DNA of 64,000 nt, from the NCBI RefSeq assembly GCF_019084075.1, contig NZ_JAHREN010000001.1:2391501-2455500 (forward strand), in the 5' to 3' direction. A model generated the notes under the pieces. That model was not told the DNA's origin. It ran no database searches and was given only the letters and a program-made list of their open reading frames with translations. This stretch comes from Siccirubricoccus sp. G192 (GTDB taxonomy: Bacteria; Pseudomonadota; Alphaproteobacteria; Acetobacterales; Acetobacteraceae). Of this stretch, positions 38,095-47,460 are shown piece after piece. Positions within the stretch are counted from its first letter, which is position 1; each line of letters begins with the position of its first letter. Position numbers and translations under genes: made by a program.

Positions 38095-38790
38095 TTCTTC
38101 AGCCTCGGCGCTAACAGTTAAACGGCGCTGGCTTGGGTGGATTCAAGAGCATTGCCGTCCGCAGGTCTTCTCATTTCATTGAGTGCATCTACGCAATGTT
38201 GGCACGGACCCCATGACCACTTATGCTGATTTTCACCACCTTCGGCCATAACATTGTTCAATCCCGAATGTTTAGAGGCAACAACCGTCGCGCGGAGGCG
38301 TGATGTCGGTCAGGACTGACGGTCTTTTTTCAACGAGGCCGATGAGACCGCGCTTGCTGGAAACTTCGAGAACTTGACCGATCAGCGTCTATAGCTGCTG
38401 AAACCAAGCAGGTTCTGAATCGACAGAATTTCCTGTTGAAATCAGAAGCGCAAATTTCTGACTTCTCAAGGAGACGGTCTTTGATCGTGCGTGGGAAATT
38501 CTTGCTGTTAGATCAAGGCGTTATAACGACCTAAATTATCGAGTGGGAATAGGCCTGGGCAGGCAGGGCTGCCCCGTTACTGCCAGTGTCTTCCGGTAGT
38601 TCTGCGGCTGCGCGGACCTCCGCTTCCCTGGCGAAGCAGACCGTGGCTGTTGCATGACGCCCGCCGCGGCCCCGCGTTTCGCCGGTCCACCCGCAAGTGG
38701 CTGCCGCCACTCGCTTGACACCCGGAGCCGCATCGGCCGACCCTTCCGCTTCAACGCGCCGGCAGCAAGACCGGCGGACGGGAGGTTTGC
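38095..38790. other. Lower-GC intergenic patch without a supported gene
   Basis: About 700 bases, the first 440 visibly AT-richer than the rest of the window. Short coding-like pieces occur on the minus strand around 38260-38390 (QVLEVSSKRGLIGLVEKRPS) but are interrupted by stops. On the plus strand, GTCAG/CTGAC arms are followed by a T6 run (38324-38329), a weak terminator-like signal with no gene upstream. A TTGACA hexamer at 38715-38720 could serve the following binding-protein gene, but no matching -10 box was seen. Best read as decayed foreign DNA plus a promoter region. Confidence 0.4.
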
Positions 38791-40368
38791 ATGAGGCCCA
38801 TGCTTCCAGCGGCGGCACTCGCGGTTGCCATGAGCCTTGCCGGTGCCACAGAGGCGCCGGCCCAGCGCGTATTGACCATCGGCGCGCAGACACCGCCCAG
38901 CGCGCTCGACCCGCACTACCACAACACCACCAACAACACCTCGGCGGTGCGCCATATCTTCGAAGGGCTTTTCGAGGTGAGCACGGAGGCCAAGCCCGAG
39001 CCGCGCCTGGCCGAGAGCCTGCGCCTGATCGATGACCTTACCTGGGAGGTGAAGCTGCGCGCCGGCGTCCGCTTCCACGACGGCACGCCCTTCGAGGCCG
39101 AGGACGTCGCCTGGACCTTCGCCCGCGTGCCCACCGTGCCGAACAGCCCGGCGCTCTTCACCCCCAATGTCCGCAGCATCGCCAGCATCGACATCATCGA
39201 CCCGCAGACGATCCGCATCCACACCCGCGAACCCAATCCGCTGATGCCCTTCGACCTGGCTGGCCCGGCCATCCTGTCGCGCCGCGTGCACGGGCCATCG
39301 CCGGCCACCTCGGATTTCAACAGCGGCAAGCTGGCGATCGGCACCGGGCCGTACCGCTACGGCGCCTTCGCTCATAACGAGCGGCTGGAACTGGCGCGCA
39401 ACACGGAATACTGGGGCCCGGCCGAGCCCTGGGACCGCGTGGTGATCCGCTACATCGCGCAGCCCGGCTCCCGCAGCGCGGCGCTGCTGGCGGGCGAGGT
39501 GGACATCATCGACTACGTGCCGGTGCAGGACGTGCCGCGGCTCGAACGCGACCAGCGCTTCGCCGTGTTCAAGATCGACAGCCTCACCTATGTCTATCTC
39601 TTCCCGGATTCGATGCGCGACACCTCGCCCTTCGTCGCCGACAAGCAGGGAAGGCCGCTGCCGCGGAACCCGCTCGCCGACCGGCGGGTGCGGGAGGCGC
39701 TGTCGCTCGCCATTCCGCGCCAGGCCATTGCGGAGCGGCTCTATTCCGGCCTGGCGCGGCCGGCCGACCAGTTCGCCGCCCCCGTCGCCGAGCACCGCAT
39801 CCCCGACCTGCCGCCGCTGCCCTACGACCAGGCCCGCGCCCGCGCCCTGCTGGCCGAGGCCGGATATCCCGACGGGTTCCGCCTGACCGTGCATGGGCCG
39901 AACGGCTTCTTCCCCTCCGACGACAACCTGCTGCAGGCCCTGGCCCAGGCCTTCACCCGCATCGGCGTCGAAACCCAGGTGGAGGCGCTGCCGCCGGCGA
40001 CGCTCTTCACCCGCGCGACCAACCGCGAATTCTCGCTGTTCATGACCTATTTCAGCAGCGCCTTCACCCTGAACCCGCTGCGCCAGGTGGTGATGACGCG
40101 CAATGCCGAACTCGGCCACGGCCCCTTCAACCGCCAGCGCTACTCCAACCCGGCGGTGGATGAGCCGGCGCAGCAGGCCCTGGTCACCATGGACCCGGAG
40201 CGGCGCGAGGCGCTGACCCAACAGGCGGCCCGCGCGCTGCTGGAGGACAAGGGCGTGGTGCCCGTCATCTTCCTCCGCAACACCTGGGCGACGCGCCGCG
40301 ACCGCGTGGTCTTCGACCCGGACCCCTACAACCGCACCAGCGCCCTCTATGCGCGGCCGGCGCAGTAG
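38791..40368 (+). CDS. ABC transporter substrate-binding protein, family 5 (copy 1)
   Basis: Periplasmic peptide/nickel-type solute-binding protein (SBP_bac_5), 525 aa. A signal peptide (AAALAVAMSLAGATEAPAQR) is followed by the family pattern TIGAQTPPSALDPHYHNTTN, the motif VKLRAGVRFHDGTPFEAEDV and GTGPYRYGAFAHNERLELAR. The C-terminal RDRVVFDPDPYNRTSALYAR is normal. The next gene is a clear paralogue in the same orientation (shared SDKQGRPLxRNPLxDRRVR segment), so this is a tandem duplication. No permease or ATPase genes are adjacent; cargo could be a peptide or an opine-like compound, given the peptidases downstream. Confidence 0.93.
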   Translation: MRPMLPAAALAVAMSLAGATEAPAQRVLTIGAQTPPSALDPHYHNTTNNTSAVRHIFEGLFEVSTEAKPEPRLAESLRLIDDLTWEVKLRAGVRFHDGTPFEAEDVAWTFARVPTVPNSPALFTPNVRSIASIDIIDPQTIRIHTREPNPLMPFDLAGPAILSRRVHGPSPATSDFNSGKLAIGTGPYRYGAFAHNERLELARNTEYWGPAEPWDRVVIRYIAQPGSRSAALLAGEVDIIDYVPVQDVPRLERDQRFAVFKIDSLTYVYLFPDSMRDTSPFVADKQGRPLPRNPLADRRVREALSLAIPRQAIAERLYSGLARPADQFAAPVAEHRIPDLPPLPYDQARARALLAEAGYPDGFRLTVHGPNGFFPSDDNLLQALAQAFTRIGVETQVEALPPATLFTRATNREFSLFMTYFSSAFTLNPLRQVVMTRNAELGHGPFNRQRYSNPAVDEPAQQALVTMDPERREALTQQAARALLEDKGVVPVIFLRNTWATRRDRVVFDPDPYNRTSALYARPAQ

Positions 40369-40437
40369 CGACGGCGCTTGACGGCACCCCGGTTCCGGGC
40401 CGAGGCTCGTTGCAGGGCAGCAAGGGGCCGGGACCGG

Positions 40438-42018
40438 ATGCGCCGTTTTCTCCGGCTTGCGGGCGCCACGCTCGCCAGTGCCGCGCTGGGCCTCGGCGGC
40501 CCAGCCGCGGCGCAGAACCGGGTGCTGACCATCGGCGCGCAATCCGCGCCGAGCGCGATGGACCCGCATTTCCATTCCTCGAACAACAACAATGCCATCC
40601 TGCGCCAGGTCTTCAATCCGCTGGTGGATTTCAACACGCGGGGCGAGCTGGTGCCGGCCCTGGCGGAAAGCTGGCGGGCGGTGGACGACCTCACCTGGGA
40701 ATTCCGTCTGCGGGAGGGCGTGCGCTTCCATGACGGCACGCCCTTCGAGGCGGATGATATCGCCTTCACCTTCGCCCGCGTCCCCACCGTGCCGAACAGC
40801 CCGGGCCCCTTCACCCCCTTCGTGCGCACCGTCGCCGGGGTCGAGGTGGTGGATGGCCGCACGGTTCGGATCACCACGAAGGAGCCCAACCCCTTCCTCG
40901 ACTGGGACCTCTCGCTGGTCATGATGCTGTCGCGGCGGCTGCATGCCAATGCGACGACGGCGGATTTCAACTCCGGCCGCGCCATGATCGGCACCGGCGC
41001 CTATCGCCATGTCTCCTATGCGCTGGGCGAAAGGCATGAGATGGCGCGTAACCCGGATTACTGGGGCGGCGCCGTGCCCTGGGAGCGGGTGGTGATGCGC
41101 TTCATCCCGAATGCCGGGGCAAGGGTCGCGACCTTGCTCTCCGGTGATGTCGACCTGATCGATTTCGTCCCGACCCAGGACGTGGCGCGGCTTTCCGCCG
41201 ATCCGCGCATGGCGGTCTTCGGGGTGGACAGCCAGGGCACCGCCTATCTATTCCCGGATGCGGCGCGCGACCAGGCACCCTTCGTCTCCGACAAGCAGGG
41301 AAGGCCGCTGGAGCGCAACCCGCTGCGCGACCGGCGGGTGCGCCAGGCGCTGTCGATGGCGATCAACCGCGGCGCCATCGTCGAGCGGCTGCTCTCCGGC
41401 CAGGGTTCGCCGGCCGAGCAATTCGCCGCCCCCTCGGTCGGCGACCGCGTGCCGGACATGCCGCCGCTGCCGCAGGATATCGACCGCGCCCGGCGCCTGC
41501 TGGCCGAGGCCGGCTACCCGGACGGCTTCCGCCTGACCCTCCACGGGCCGAATGGCTGGTTCGCTGGCGATAGCGACGTGTTGCAGGCGATCGCCCAGGG
41601 CTTCACCCGGATCGGCGTGGAAACCCGCGTTGAGGTGCTGCCGCCGGCGAATTTCTTCACCCGGGCGACCAACCGCGACTTCGCCCTGTTCATGACGACC
41701 TATACCAGCAGCATCGCCGCCAATACGCTGCGCCAGGTGGTGATGACGAAGAATCCCGCGACCGGCGCCGGGCCCTTCAACCGGCAGCACTATTCCAACC
41801 CCGCGGTGGATCAGCCGCTCGCCGAGGCGCTGCGGACCATGGACCCCGCGCGGCGCCGGGATCTCACCGCCCAGGCGATGCGCGCCACCATCGAGGACAT
41901 GGGCGTGATCCCGGTCTTCTACCTCAAGGTCAATTGGGCCGGGCAACGAGCGCGGGTGCGCTACGACCCGAGCCCCGCCTGGTACACCAACGCGCTGCTC
42001 GCCACGCCGGCCGAATAG
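40438..42018 (+). CDS. ABC transporter substrate-binding protein, family 5 (copy 2)
   Basis: Paralogue of the preceding gene, 526 aa from the ATG at 40438; an earlier ATG at 40378 would add 20 basic residues before the signal (RRFLRLAGATLASAALGLGG). Family features are TIGAQSAPSAMDPHFHSSNN, FRLREGVRFHDGTPFEADDI and GTGAYRHVSYALGERHEMAR. The gap to copy 1 is 69 bases and to the M20 peptidase 10 bases, so they are co-transcribed. Side-by-side retention of both copies suggests related but different ligands. Permease and ATPase must be encoded elsewhere. Confidence 0.93.
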   Translation: MRRFLRLAGATLASAALGLGGPAAAQNRVLTIGAQSAPSAMDPHFHSSNNNNAILRQVFNPLVDFNTRGELVPALAESWRAVDDLTWEFRLREGVRFHDGTPFEADDIAFTFARVPTVPNSPGPFTPFVRTVAGVEVVDGRTVRITTKEPNPFLDWDLSLVMMLSRRLHANATTADFNSGRAMIGTGAYRHVSYALGERHEMARNPDYWGGAVPWERVVMRFIPNAGARVATLLSGDVDLIDFVPTQDVARLSADPRMAVFGVDSQGTAYLFPDAARDQAPFVSDKQGRPLERNPLRDRRVRQALSMAINRGAIVERLLSGQGSPAEQFAAPSVGDRVPDMPPLPQDIDRARRLLAEAGYPDGFRLTLHGPNGWFAGDSDVLQAIAQGFTRIGVETRVEVLPPANFFTRATNRDFALFMTTYTSSIAANTLRQVVMTKNPATGAGPFNRQHYSNPAVDQPLAEALRTMDPARRRDLTAQAMRATIEDMGVIPVFYLKVNWAGQRARVRYDPSPAWYTNALLATPAE

Positions 42019-42028
42019 GGACCCATCG

Positions 42029-43318
42029 ATGCCTGACGCCTCCGTGCTTGCCCGCCTGACCGCCGCGGTCGAGGCAAATTTCGAGCGTGAGACCGCCTTC
42101 CTGGCCGATCTCGTGCGCTTCCCGAGCACCCGCGGCAACGAGGCGCCGCTGCAGGACTGGATGGCGCGGCAGCTTGCCGTCCGTGGCTATGCGGTGGACC
42201 GCTATACCCTCGCCGACGTGCCGCTGGCCTCGCATCCCAAGGCCAGCCCGATGGTGGATGCGGACCCGGCGCGATCCGTGCAGGTGGTGGCGACGCATCG
42301 CGCCGCGAACCCCACCGGCCGCAGCCTGATCCTGCAGGGTCATATCGACGTGGTGCCGGAAGGCCCGGTGGAGATGTGGACCTTCCCGCCCTATAGCGCC
42401 ACCATCCGCGACGGCTGGATGCATGGCCGCGGCGCGCATGACATGAAATCCGGCGTCGCCAGCATGGTCTTCGCCATGGACGCGCTGCGCAGCGCCGGGC
42501 TGGAACCCGCCGCCGACGTGCATCTCCAGACCGTCACCGAGGAGGAGAGCACCGGCAATGGCGCGCTCTCCACCCTGCTGCGCGGCTATCGCGCCGATGC
42601 GGCGCTGATCCCGGAACCCACCGGCGGCACCATTACCCGCGCCCATACCGGCACGCTCTGGTTCCGCCTCAAGCTGCGCGGCGTGCCGGTGCATGTGGCG
42701 GTGGCGCAGTCCGGCAGCAATGCCATCCTCTCCGCCTATCATCTGGTCCAGGCGTTGCAGGCGCATACCGCGCGGCTGAACGAGGCGGCGCGCAGCCACC
42801 CCTGGTACCGCGACATCGACAGCCCGCTGAAATTCAACCCCGGCATCATCCGCGGCGGCGACTGGGCCAGCAGCACCCCCGCCTGGTGCGAGGTGGATTG
42901 CCGCATCGGCCTGCTGCCGGGCACCGAGGTGGCGGAGGCGCGGCGGGGTGTCGAGCAATGCGTGGCGGAGGCCGCGAAGGGCGACGGCTTCCTCGCCAAC
43001 AACCCGCCCGAGGTGGAGTGGCACGGCTTCCTTGCCGATGGCTATGTGCTGGAGCCGGGCAGCGAGGCGGAGCGCGTGCTGGCCGCGGCGCATGCCCGGG
43101 TCTTCGGCGGGGAGATGCCGGCGCGCATCACCACGGCGGTGAACGACACGCGCTTCTACGGCCTCTATTTCGGCATCCCCGGGCTTTGCTACGGGCCGAA
43201 GGGGGAGGGCGCGCATGCCTTCGACGAACGGACCGATCTGGAGCACCTGCGCAAGACCACCCTCGCCATCGCCTGCTTCATCGCGGAATGGTGCGGCGTG
43301 CGGGAAGTGGCGGCATGA
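42029..43318 (+). CDS. M20-family metallopeptidase (ArgE/DapE type)
   Basis: Zinc-dependent deacylase or peptidase, 429 aa. Metal-binding and catalytic residues are visible: His105 and Asp107 (LQGHIDVVPEG), Asp138 (GRGAHDMKSG), Glu171/Glu172 (TVTEEESTGNG), Glu196 (LIPEPTGG) and the late histidine in GEGAHAFDERTDL. The lid domain (LWFRLKLRGVPVHVAVAQSG) is present. No signal peptide, so cytoplasmic. It is co-transcribed with the two binding proteins upstream, and its stop overlaps the start of the Bug gene (ATGA). A role in hydrolysing an imported N-acyl amino acid or peptide is a reasonable inference. Confidence 0.93.
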   Translation: MPDASVLARLTAAVEANFERETAFLADLVRFPSTRGNEAPLQDWMARQLAVRGYAVDRYTLADVPLASHPKASPMVDADPARSVQVVATHRAANPTGRSLILQGHIDVVPEGPVEMWTFPPYSATIRDGWMHGRGAHDMKSGVASMVFAMDALRSAGLEPAADVHLQTVTEEESTGNGALSTLLRGYRADAALIPEPTGGTITRAHTGTLWFRLKLRGVPVHVAVAQSGSNAILSAYHLVQALQAHTARLNEAARSHPWYRDIDSPLKFNPGIIRGGDWASSTPAWCEVDCRIGLLPGTEVAEARRGVEQCVAEAAKGDGFLANNPPEVEWHGFLADGYVLEPGSEAERVLAAAHARVFGGEMPARITTAVNDTRFYGLYFGIPGLCYGPKGEGAHAFDERTDLEHLRKTTLAIACFIAEWCGVREVAA

Positions 43319-44268
43319 TCGGCCGCCGGACGCTGCTCGCGGCGGCTGCCGCGGTGCCCGCCGCGGCCCGGGCGCAGCCCGCCGAAAGGCCGCTGCGGAT
43401 CGTCGTGCCCTTCGCGCCGGGCGGCTCCTCCGATGTCCTGGCGCGGCTGTTGCAGATGGGCATGCAGTCCGTGCTCGGGCAGGTCGTGGTGGTGGACAAC
43501 CGCCCCGGCGCCGGCAGCCTGCTGGGGTCGGAGGCGGTGGCGCGCAGCGCGCCGGACGGCACCACGGTGCTGCTCGCCGACCTGCCCTTCGTCATCGTCC
43601 CGGCGGTGCAGGACCGGGTGCCCTATGACCCGGTGGCGGATTTCTCGCCCGTGACGCTGCTGGCCGTGGCGCCGCTGATGCTCTTCGTGCATCCCGCGGT
43701 GCCGGCACGGAATGCCGCCGAATTCGCGGCGCTGGCGCGGGCGCAGCCGGAGCGGTTCAGCTACGGCTCGGGCGGCATCGGCGCCGCCTCCCACCTGATG
43801 GGGGAGTTGTTCCAGCGCGCCACCGGAACCCGGCTCGCCCATATCCCCTATCGCGGCGGCGGCCCCGCGGTGCTGGATACCGCGGCGGGGCAGGTGCAGG
43901 CGGTCTTCGTCTCGCTCGCCTCCGCCGCGCCGCAGGTGCAGTCCGGGCAGGTCCGGGTGCTGGGCGTCGCCGCCGAGACGCGGCTGCCCGGCCTGCCCGA
44001 GGTGCCGACCTTCCGCGAGCAGGGCATCGACCTGGTCGTCGAGCATTGGTGGGGCCTGCTGGCGCCCGCCCGCACGCCGGAGGCCGCCATCGCCCGGCTT
44101 TCCAATACCGCGGCGACCGTGATGCGCTCCCCCGAGCTTGCCCCGCGGCTGGAGGCCCTGGCGCTGCTGCCGCGCACCGAGGGGCCGGCGGCCTTCGGCG
44201 CCTTGCTGCGCGCCGATCTCGAACGCTGGGGCGGCGTGGTGCGGGCCGCGGGCATCCGCGTCCAGTGA
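43315..44268 (+). CDS. Bug/TctC-family tripartite tricarboxylate receptor
   Basis: Second Bug-type periplasmic receptor in the window, 317 aa. It has a signal (MIGRRTLLAAAAAVPAAARA), then PLRIVVPFAPGGSSDVLARL, VVDNRPGAGSLLGSEAVARS, SYGSGGIGAASHLMGELFQR and HIPYRGGGPAVLDTAAGQVQ, which are all family hallmarks. It overlaps the peptidase genes on both sides by four bases (ATGA, GTGA), so the three are translationally coupled. No TctA/TctB permease is nearby. Its occurrence inside a peptidase operon suggests it binds a product or signal of the same pathway; the ligand is unknown. Confidence 0.93.
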   Translation: MIGRRTLLAAAAAVPAAARAQPAERPLRIVVPFAPGGSSDVLARLLQMGMQSVLGQVVVVDNRPGAGSLLGSEAVARSAPDGTTVLLADLPFVIVPAVQDRVPYDPVADFSPVTLLAVAPLMLFVHPAVPARNAAEFAALARAQPERFSYGSGGIGAASHLMGELFQRATGTRLAHIPYRGGGPAVLDTAAGQVQAVFVSLASAAPQVQSGQVRVLGVAAETRLPGLPEVPTFREQGIDLVVEHWWGLLAPARTPEAAIARLSNTAATVMRSPELAPRLEALALLPRTEGPAAFGALLRADLERWGGVVRAAGIRVQ

Positions 44269-45524
44269 CGGCGGGTCTCGAAGCCTTCCTCGGCCGGCTG
44301 GCCGCAGATGCCGGGCTCTGGGCCGATTTCACCGCGCTCTGCGACTGCGGCGGCAGGCTGGCGGGCACGGAGAGCGAGGCGCGCGCCTTCGCCTGGACGG
44401 AATCGCGCCTCGCGGCGATCGGCCCGGTGCGCAGCGACCCCACCCCCTATGCCGGCTGGCGCTGCGGCCTGGCGCGGGTGACGGACCTCGCCAGCGGCCG
44501 TGACCTCGGCTGCGCGCCGCTGCTCGGCACTGCCGCGACCCCGCCGGAGGGACTGGTGCTGGAGACGCTCGATCTCGGCCGCGGCGCGCCGGAACAGGTG
44601 GCGGCGGCCGGGGAGGCGCTGCGCGGCCGCGCCGTGCTGGCGCGGCACGAATATCCCTTCGCCGCCTGGACCGTGCATCGGCGGGTGAAATTGCAGGCGG
44701 CGACGGCGGCCGGTGCGGCGGCCTTCCTGATCGTGCAGCCGGAGCCGGGGGTGGGGCCGGTTTCCGGCTCCTCCGGCCGCAATGGCGGCGCGGGCATCCC
44801 GGCACTCGGGATCTCGGCCGAGGCGGGGGCGCTGCTGCGCGAGGGGCGGCGCATCCGGCTGCAAGTCCAGGGCGAGGACCTGGCCGCCACCACGCCGACC
44901 CTGGTGCTGGACCTGCCGGGGCGCGGACCCGACCGGGTGGTGCTTTCGGCGCATCTCGATGGCCACCCCCTGGGTGAAAGCGCGATCGACAATGCCACCG
45001 GCCTGGCCGCCGCGCTCGCCCTGGCGCGGGCGGTGGCGCCGGTGGTGGAGCGGCTGCCGCGCGGCCTCACGCTCTGCGTCTTCGGGGCGGAGGAATGGGC
45101 GCTGTCCGGCTCCCGCGCCTGGCTGGCGGCGCAGGGGGAGGCGGCGCCGGCGCGGATGGCGCTGAACCTGAACCTCGATTCCATCGCCGGCGGGGCACGA
45201 TTGACGGCGCTCACCAGCGGCTTTGCCGGGCTCGGGCCCTGGCTGCGGCGGGCGGCGGCGGGAATCGGCGTCGATCTCGGCATCCACCTGCCGCTGATGC
45301 GCAACTCGGACCATGCGAATTTCGCCGATCACGGTATCCCCGCGCTCCGCCTGGTCGCCGGATTCGATGCGCCGGAGAGCGCGCTGCGCTTCCTGCTGAC
45401 CGGCGCCGATACCCGCGCCCTGGTGCCACCGCAGGAGCTGAAGGCGGCGGCGCTGACGGCCGGCGCCCTGCTCTGGGCCGCCTTGACGGAGGGGGAGGCG
45501 GCGTTGGCGGCGCTGCGCGGCTGA
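44265..45524 (+). CDS. M28-family zinc peptidase with PA domain
   Basis: Aminopeptidase-type metallopeptidase, 419 aa from a GTG at 44265 that overlaps the Bug stop. An inserted protease-associated domain (about residues 95-200: GEALRGRAVLARHEYPFAAW, AAAFLIVQPEPGVGPVSGSS) precedes the catalytic M28 domain. The zinc ligands are visible in VLSAHLDGHPLGESAIDNAT (His, Asp), FGAEEWALSG (Glu pair), NLNLDSIAGGA (Asp) and MRNSDHANFADHGIPAL (His). No obvious signal peptide, so probably cytoplasmic, unlike many M28 enzymes. Last gene of the five-gene binding-protein/peptidase operon. Confidence 0.9.
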   Translation: MTAGLEAFLGRLAADAGLWADFTALCDCGGRLAGTESEARAFAWTESRLAAIGPVRSDPTPYAGWRCGLARVTDLASGRDLGCAPLLGTAATPPEGLVLETLDLGRGAPEQVAAAGEALRGRAVLARHEYPFAAWTVHRRVKLQAATAAGAAAFLIVQPEPGVGPVSGSSGRNGGAGIPALGISAEAGALLREGRRIRLQVQGEDLAATTPTLVLDLPGRGPDRVVLSAHLDGHPLGESAIDNATGLAAALALARAVAPVVERLPRGLTLCVFGAEEWALSGSRAWLAAQGEAAPARMALNLNLDSIAGGARLTALTSGFAGLGPWLRRAAAGIGVDLGIHLPLMRNSDHANFADHGIPALRLVAGFDAPESALRFLLTGADTRALVPPQELKAAALTAGALLWAALTEGEAALAALRG

Positions 45525-45595
45525 GTCCCTGGAATCCCTTGCCACCGCGGCGGCTTTCCTGGGATGAGATGCGGAATGAACTGGGGGAAGCCCGC

Positions 45596-46018
45596 GTGAC
45601 CTTCGCATGGCGCCTGGGCTCCGCCAGCCAGGCATGGCTGATCCTGGCGGTGCTGCTGGCCGGGCTGTTCGGCGAGCCAGGGCATGGCCGGGCGCAGGGG
45701 ATCGAGGCGCCGGCCCCCGGCCGCCCGGCCTTGCCCGAGCCGCGGCATCTGGCGCCGCTGCAGGTGGAGCCAGGCGATTTCTGGGCCGATACCCGCGGCT
45801 GGCAGGCCCCGCCGCGCGGGCGGAGTCCGGCCGCCGCGACGGAGCGGCGGGCCATGGAGGCCGAGCCGCCCCGCACGCCACAGCGCGGCACGGCCCGGCC
45901 GCCGCGGGCGGAAGGCGGTGGGACTTCGCGCACCGGTGCTTGCAGGCCGGGGACCGCCGAAGCCAGGACCCGTGCCTGCCGGGATGCCGGCCAGCGGGGG
46001 CGTGGCGCGCCTGGCTGA
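45596..46018 (+). CDS. Possible small secreted protein
   Basis: Short frame after the M28 gene. From the GTG at 45596 it encodes a basic start, a hydrophobic stretch (SASQAWLILAVLLAGLFG) and an Ala-x-Gly-type cleavage region (GHGRAQG), then about 95 Pro/Arg-rich residues without a recognisable fold. An ATG at 45569 is an alternative start that would place nine extra residues before the signal. The signal peptide and spacing support coding; the Arg-rich tail could be read-through in a GC-rich genome. Confidence 0.4.
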   Translation: MTFAWRLGSASQAWLILAVLLAGLFGEPGHGRAQGIEAPAPGRPALPEPRHLAPLQVEPGDFWADTRGWQAPPRGRSPAAATERRAMEAEPPRTPQRGTARPPRAEGGGTSRTGACRPGTAEARTRACRDAGQRGRGAPG

Positions 46019-46062
46019 GGCGCGGCCCTCCGGGCGCACCGCGTTCCGGTCACCGGGCGGCG

Positions 46063-46890
46063 TCACCGCCGGCGGCAGATCACCTCGGTCGGCACCACCC
46101 GCGCCTCCTCCAGGCTGCGCGCCAGGTTGCGGAGGATGGCGGGGTGGTCCGGGCCGAACAATATGGCGATCGGGCTGGGCTTCGGGCCCTCGCGCCGCTG
46201 CCGCTCGCGCTGCGCGGCCAGCCAGGCGCGCGCCTCCGCGCCGCTCTCCCGCCAGGACAGGATCTCGAATCCGGCCTCCTGCAAGGCGCCGCGCAGCGCC
46301 TCGGGCGTCACCAGGAAGCTGGTGGCGGGGTCGCGTGCCCAGGGCACCGGGAACAGCACCTCGCCGCCCGGCCCCTGCAGCAGGTCATAGAGACCGAAGC
46401 GCGCGCCCGGCTTCAGCACCCGATGGATCTCGGCATAGAGGCGCGGCTTGTCGGCGATGTTCATCGCCACGTGCTGGGTATAGGCGGCGTCGAAGCCGGC
46501 ATCCGGGAAGGGCATGACGAGCGCCGATCCCTGCTGGTAGGCGACCCGGTCGGCCAGGCCGAGCCGCTCGGCCAGCGCGGTCGCGACCCGGCAGTATTCC
46601 TCGGTCAGGTCGATGCCGGTAATGCGGCAGCCATGCGCGACGGCGAGATGCCGCGAGGGGCCGCCGATGCCGCTGCCGATATCCAGCACCTGCTGCCCCG
46701 GGGCGAGGCCGAGCGCGCGGCCGAGCTCCGCCGTCGGCTCCCGTCCGCGGACATGGAATTCATCGAGCGGCGCGAGGTCCTCCGGGCGTGGATGCTCCGG
46801 GTCGTGGCCGGCCTCGCGCAGGGCGGCCAGGATCGCGGCGAGCAGGTCGGGCCGGGCATAGTGGCGGGCGACGCTGGGTTCCAGTTCCAT
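46063..46890 (-). CDS. Class I SAM-dependent methyltransferase
   Basis: 275-residue methyltransferase of the UbiE/gamma-tocopherol-like group. SAM-binding motif I is VLDIGSGIGGPSRHLAVAHG, with the acidic ITGIDLTEEYCRVATALAER and the post-motif FDAAYTQHVAMNIADKPRLY. EIHRVLKPGARFGLYDLLQG is typical of small-molecule methyltransferases. I start at 46890 (MELEPSVARHYARPDLLAAI), skipping four codons of the longer frame. The N-terminal domain with HYARPDL resembles sarcosine/dimethylglycine or C-methyltransferases; the substrate is unknown. It is preceded by the hypothetical gene ending at 46899, 8 bases upstream. Confidence 0.87.
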   Translation of the reverse strand: MELEPSVARHYARPDLLAAILAALREAGHDPEHPRPEDLAPLDEFHVRGREPTAELGRALGLAPGQQVLDIGSGIGGPSRHLAVAHGCRITGIDLTEEYCRVATALAERLGLADRVAYQQGSALVMPFPDAGFDAAYTQHVAMNIADKPRLYAEIHRVLKPGARFGLYDLLQGPGGEVLFPVPWARDPATSFLVTPEALRGALQEAGFEILSWRESGAEARAWLAAQRERQRREGPKPSPIAILFGPDHPAILRNLARSLEEARVVPTEVICRRR

Positions 46891-46898
46891 GACGCACC

Positions 46899-47414
46899 TC
46901 AAAGTCCCGGGGGCGGCGCCACCGGCAGGGAGGCTGCATAGGGCTCGATGCGCAGCGCGTCATTGCGAAGGATCGCGACCTGGCCTTGCGGGGCGAAGCG
47001 GGTGCCACCATCCGGTGCACAGCCGACGATGTAGCGCCAGGCGGTCACCCGGCCATCGGCGACCAGGGTGCGGGCGATTCGCTCCACCTCCGGGCCGCTG
47101 CCGAGGCGCTGCAATTTGGTCTCCGTCAGGCCGATGGTCAGCTCATCACGCGGGCCGATGGCCTTGAACAGCCGAACGCCCCCGGTGGTGCCTTGGGACC
47201 GGGCGGCGGGGGCGGGGATGCCCGGCGGCGTCCGGCTGCGCGAGTCGCTGCCCGTCCCGTGGCCGCGCACCCCCCCTGTGGATAGCGGGGACGGCAGTGG
47301 ATATCGGGGAGCAACCGGCGCCGGCGCGACAGAATGGATGCGCCCGGGTGTGGCTTCCGTGCATGCTCCGGCGCCGGGATTGCGGCCCCGCTTGGCTGAA
47401 CGAAAACGGAACAT
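46899..47414 (-). CDS. Hypothetical protein, N-terminus uncertain
   Basis: The last ~92 residues look like a real small protein (RLFKAIGPRDELTIGLTETK, VERIARTLVADGRVTAWRYI), mostly beta-like and ending PVAPPPGL. The first ~75 residues are Pro/Arg-rich and unconvincing, and no signal peptide or good start is seen in this frame. A frameshift near 47177 or a non-canonical start could explain this. It sits 8 bases before the methyltransferase start in the same direction, so the two are probably co-transcribed, and is divergent from nrdA. No family is recognised. Confidence 0.5.
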   Translation of the reverse strand: MFRFRSAKRGRNPGAGACTEATPGRIHSVAPAPVAPRYPLPSPLSTGGVRGHGTGSDSRSRTPPGIPAPAARSQGTTGGVRLFKAIGPRDELTIGLTETKLQRLGSGPEVERIARTLVADGRVTAWRYIVGCAPDGGTRFAPQGQVAILRNDALRIEPYAASLPVAPPPGL

Positions 47415-47460
47415 TGGCGGTTTGCCTAGGCCTCACGGGTTCGCGAAATCCTGGAACCAG

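Noticed and set aside
38311..38329. Rho-independent terminator in the lower-GC patch
   Set aside because: The stem is only about five pairs and no gene ends upstream on that strand; kept only as a note.
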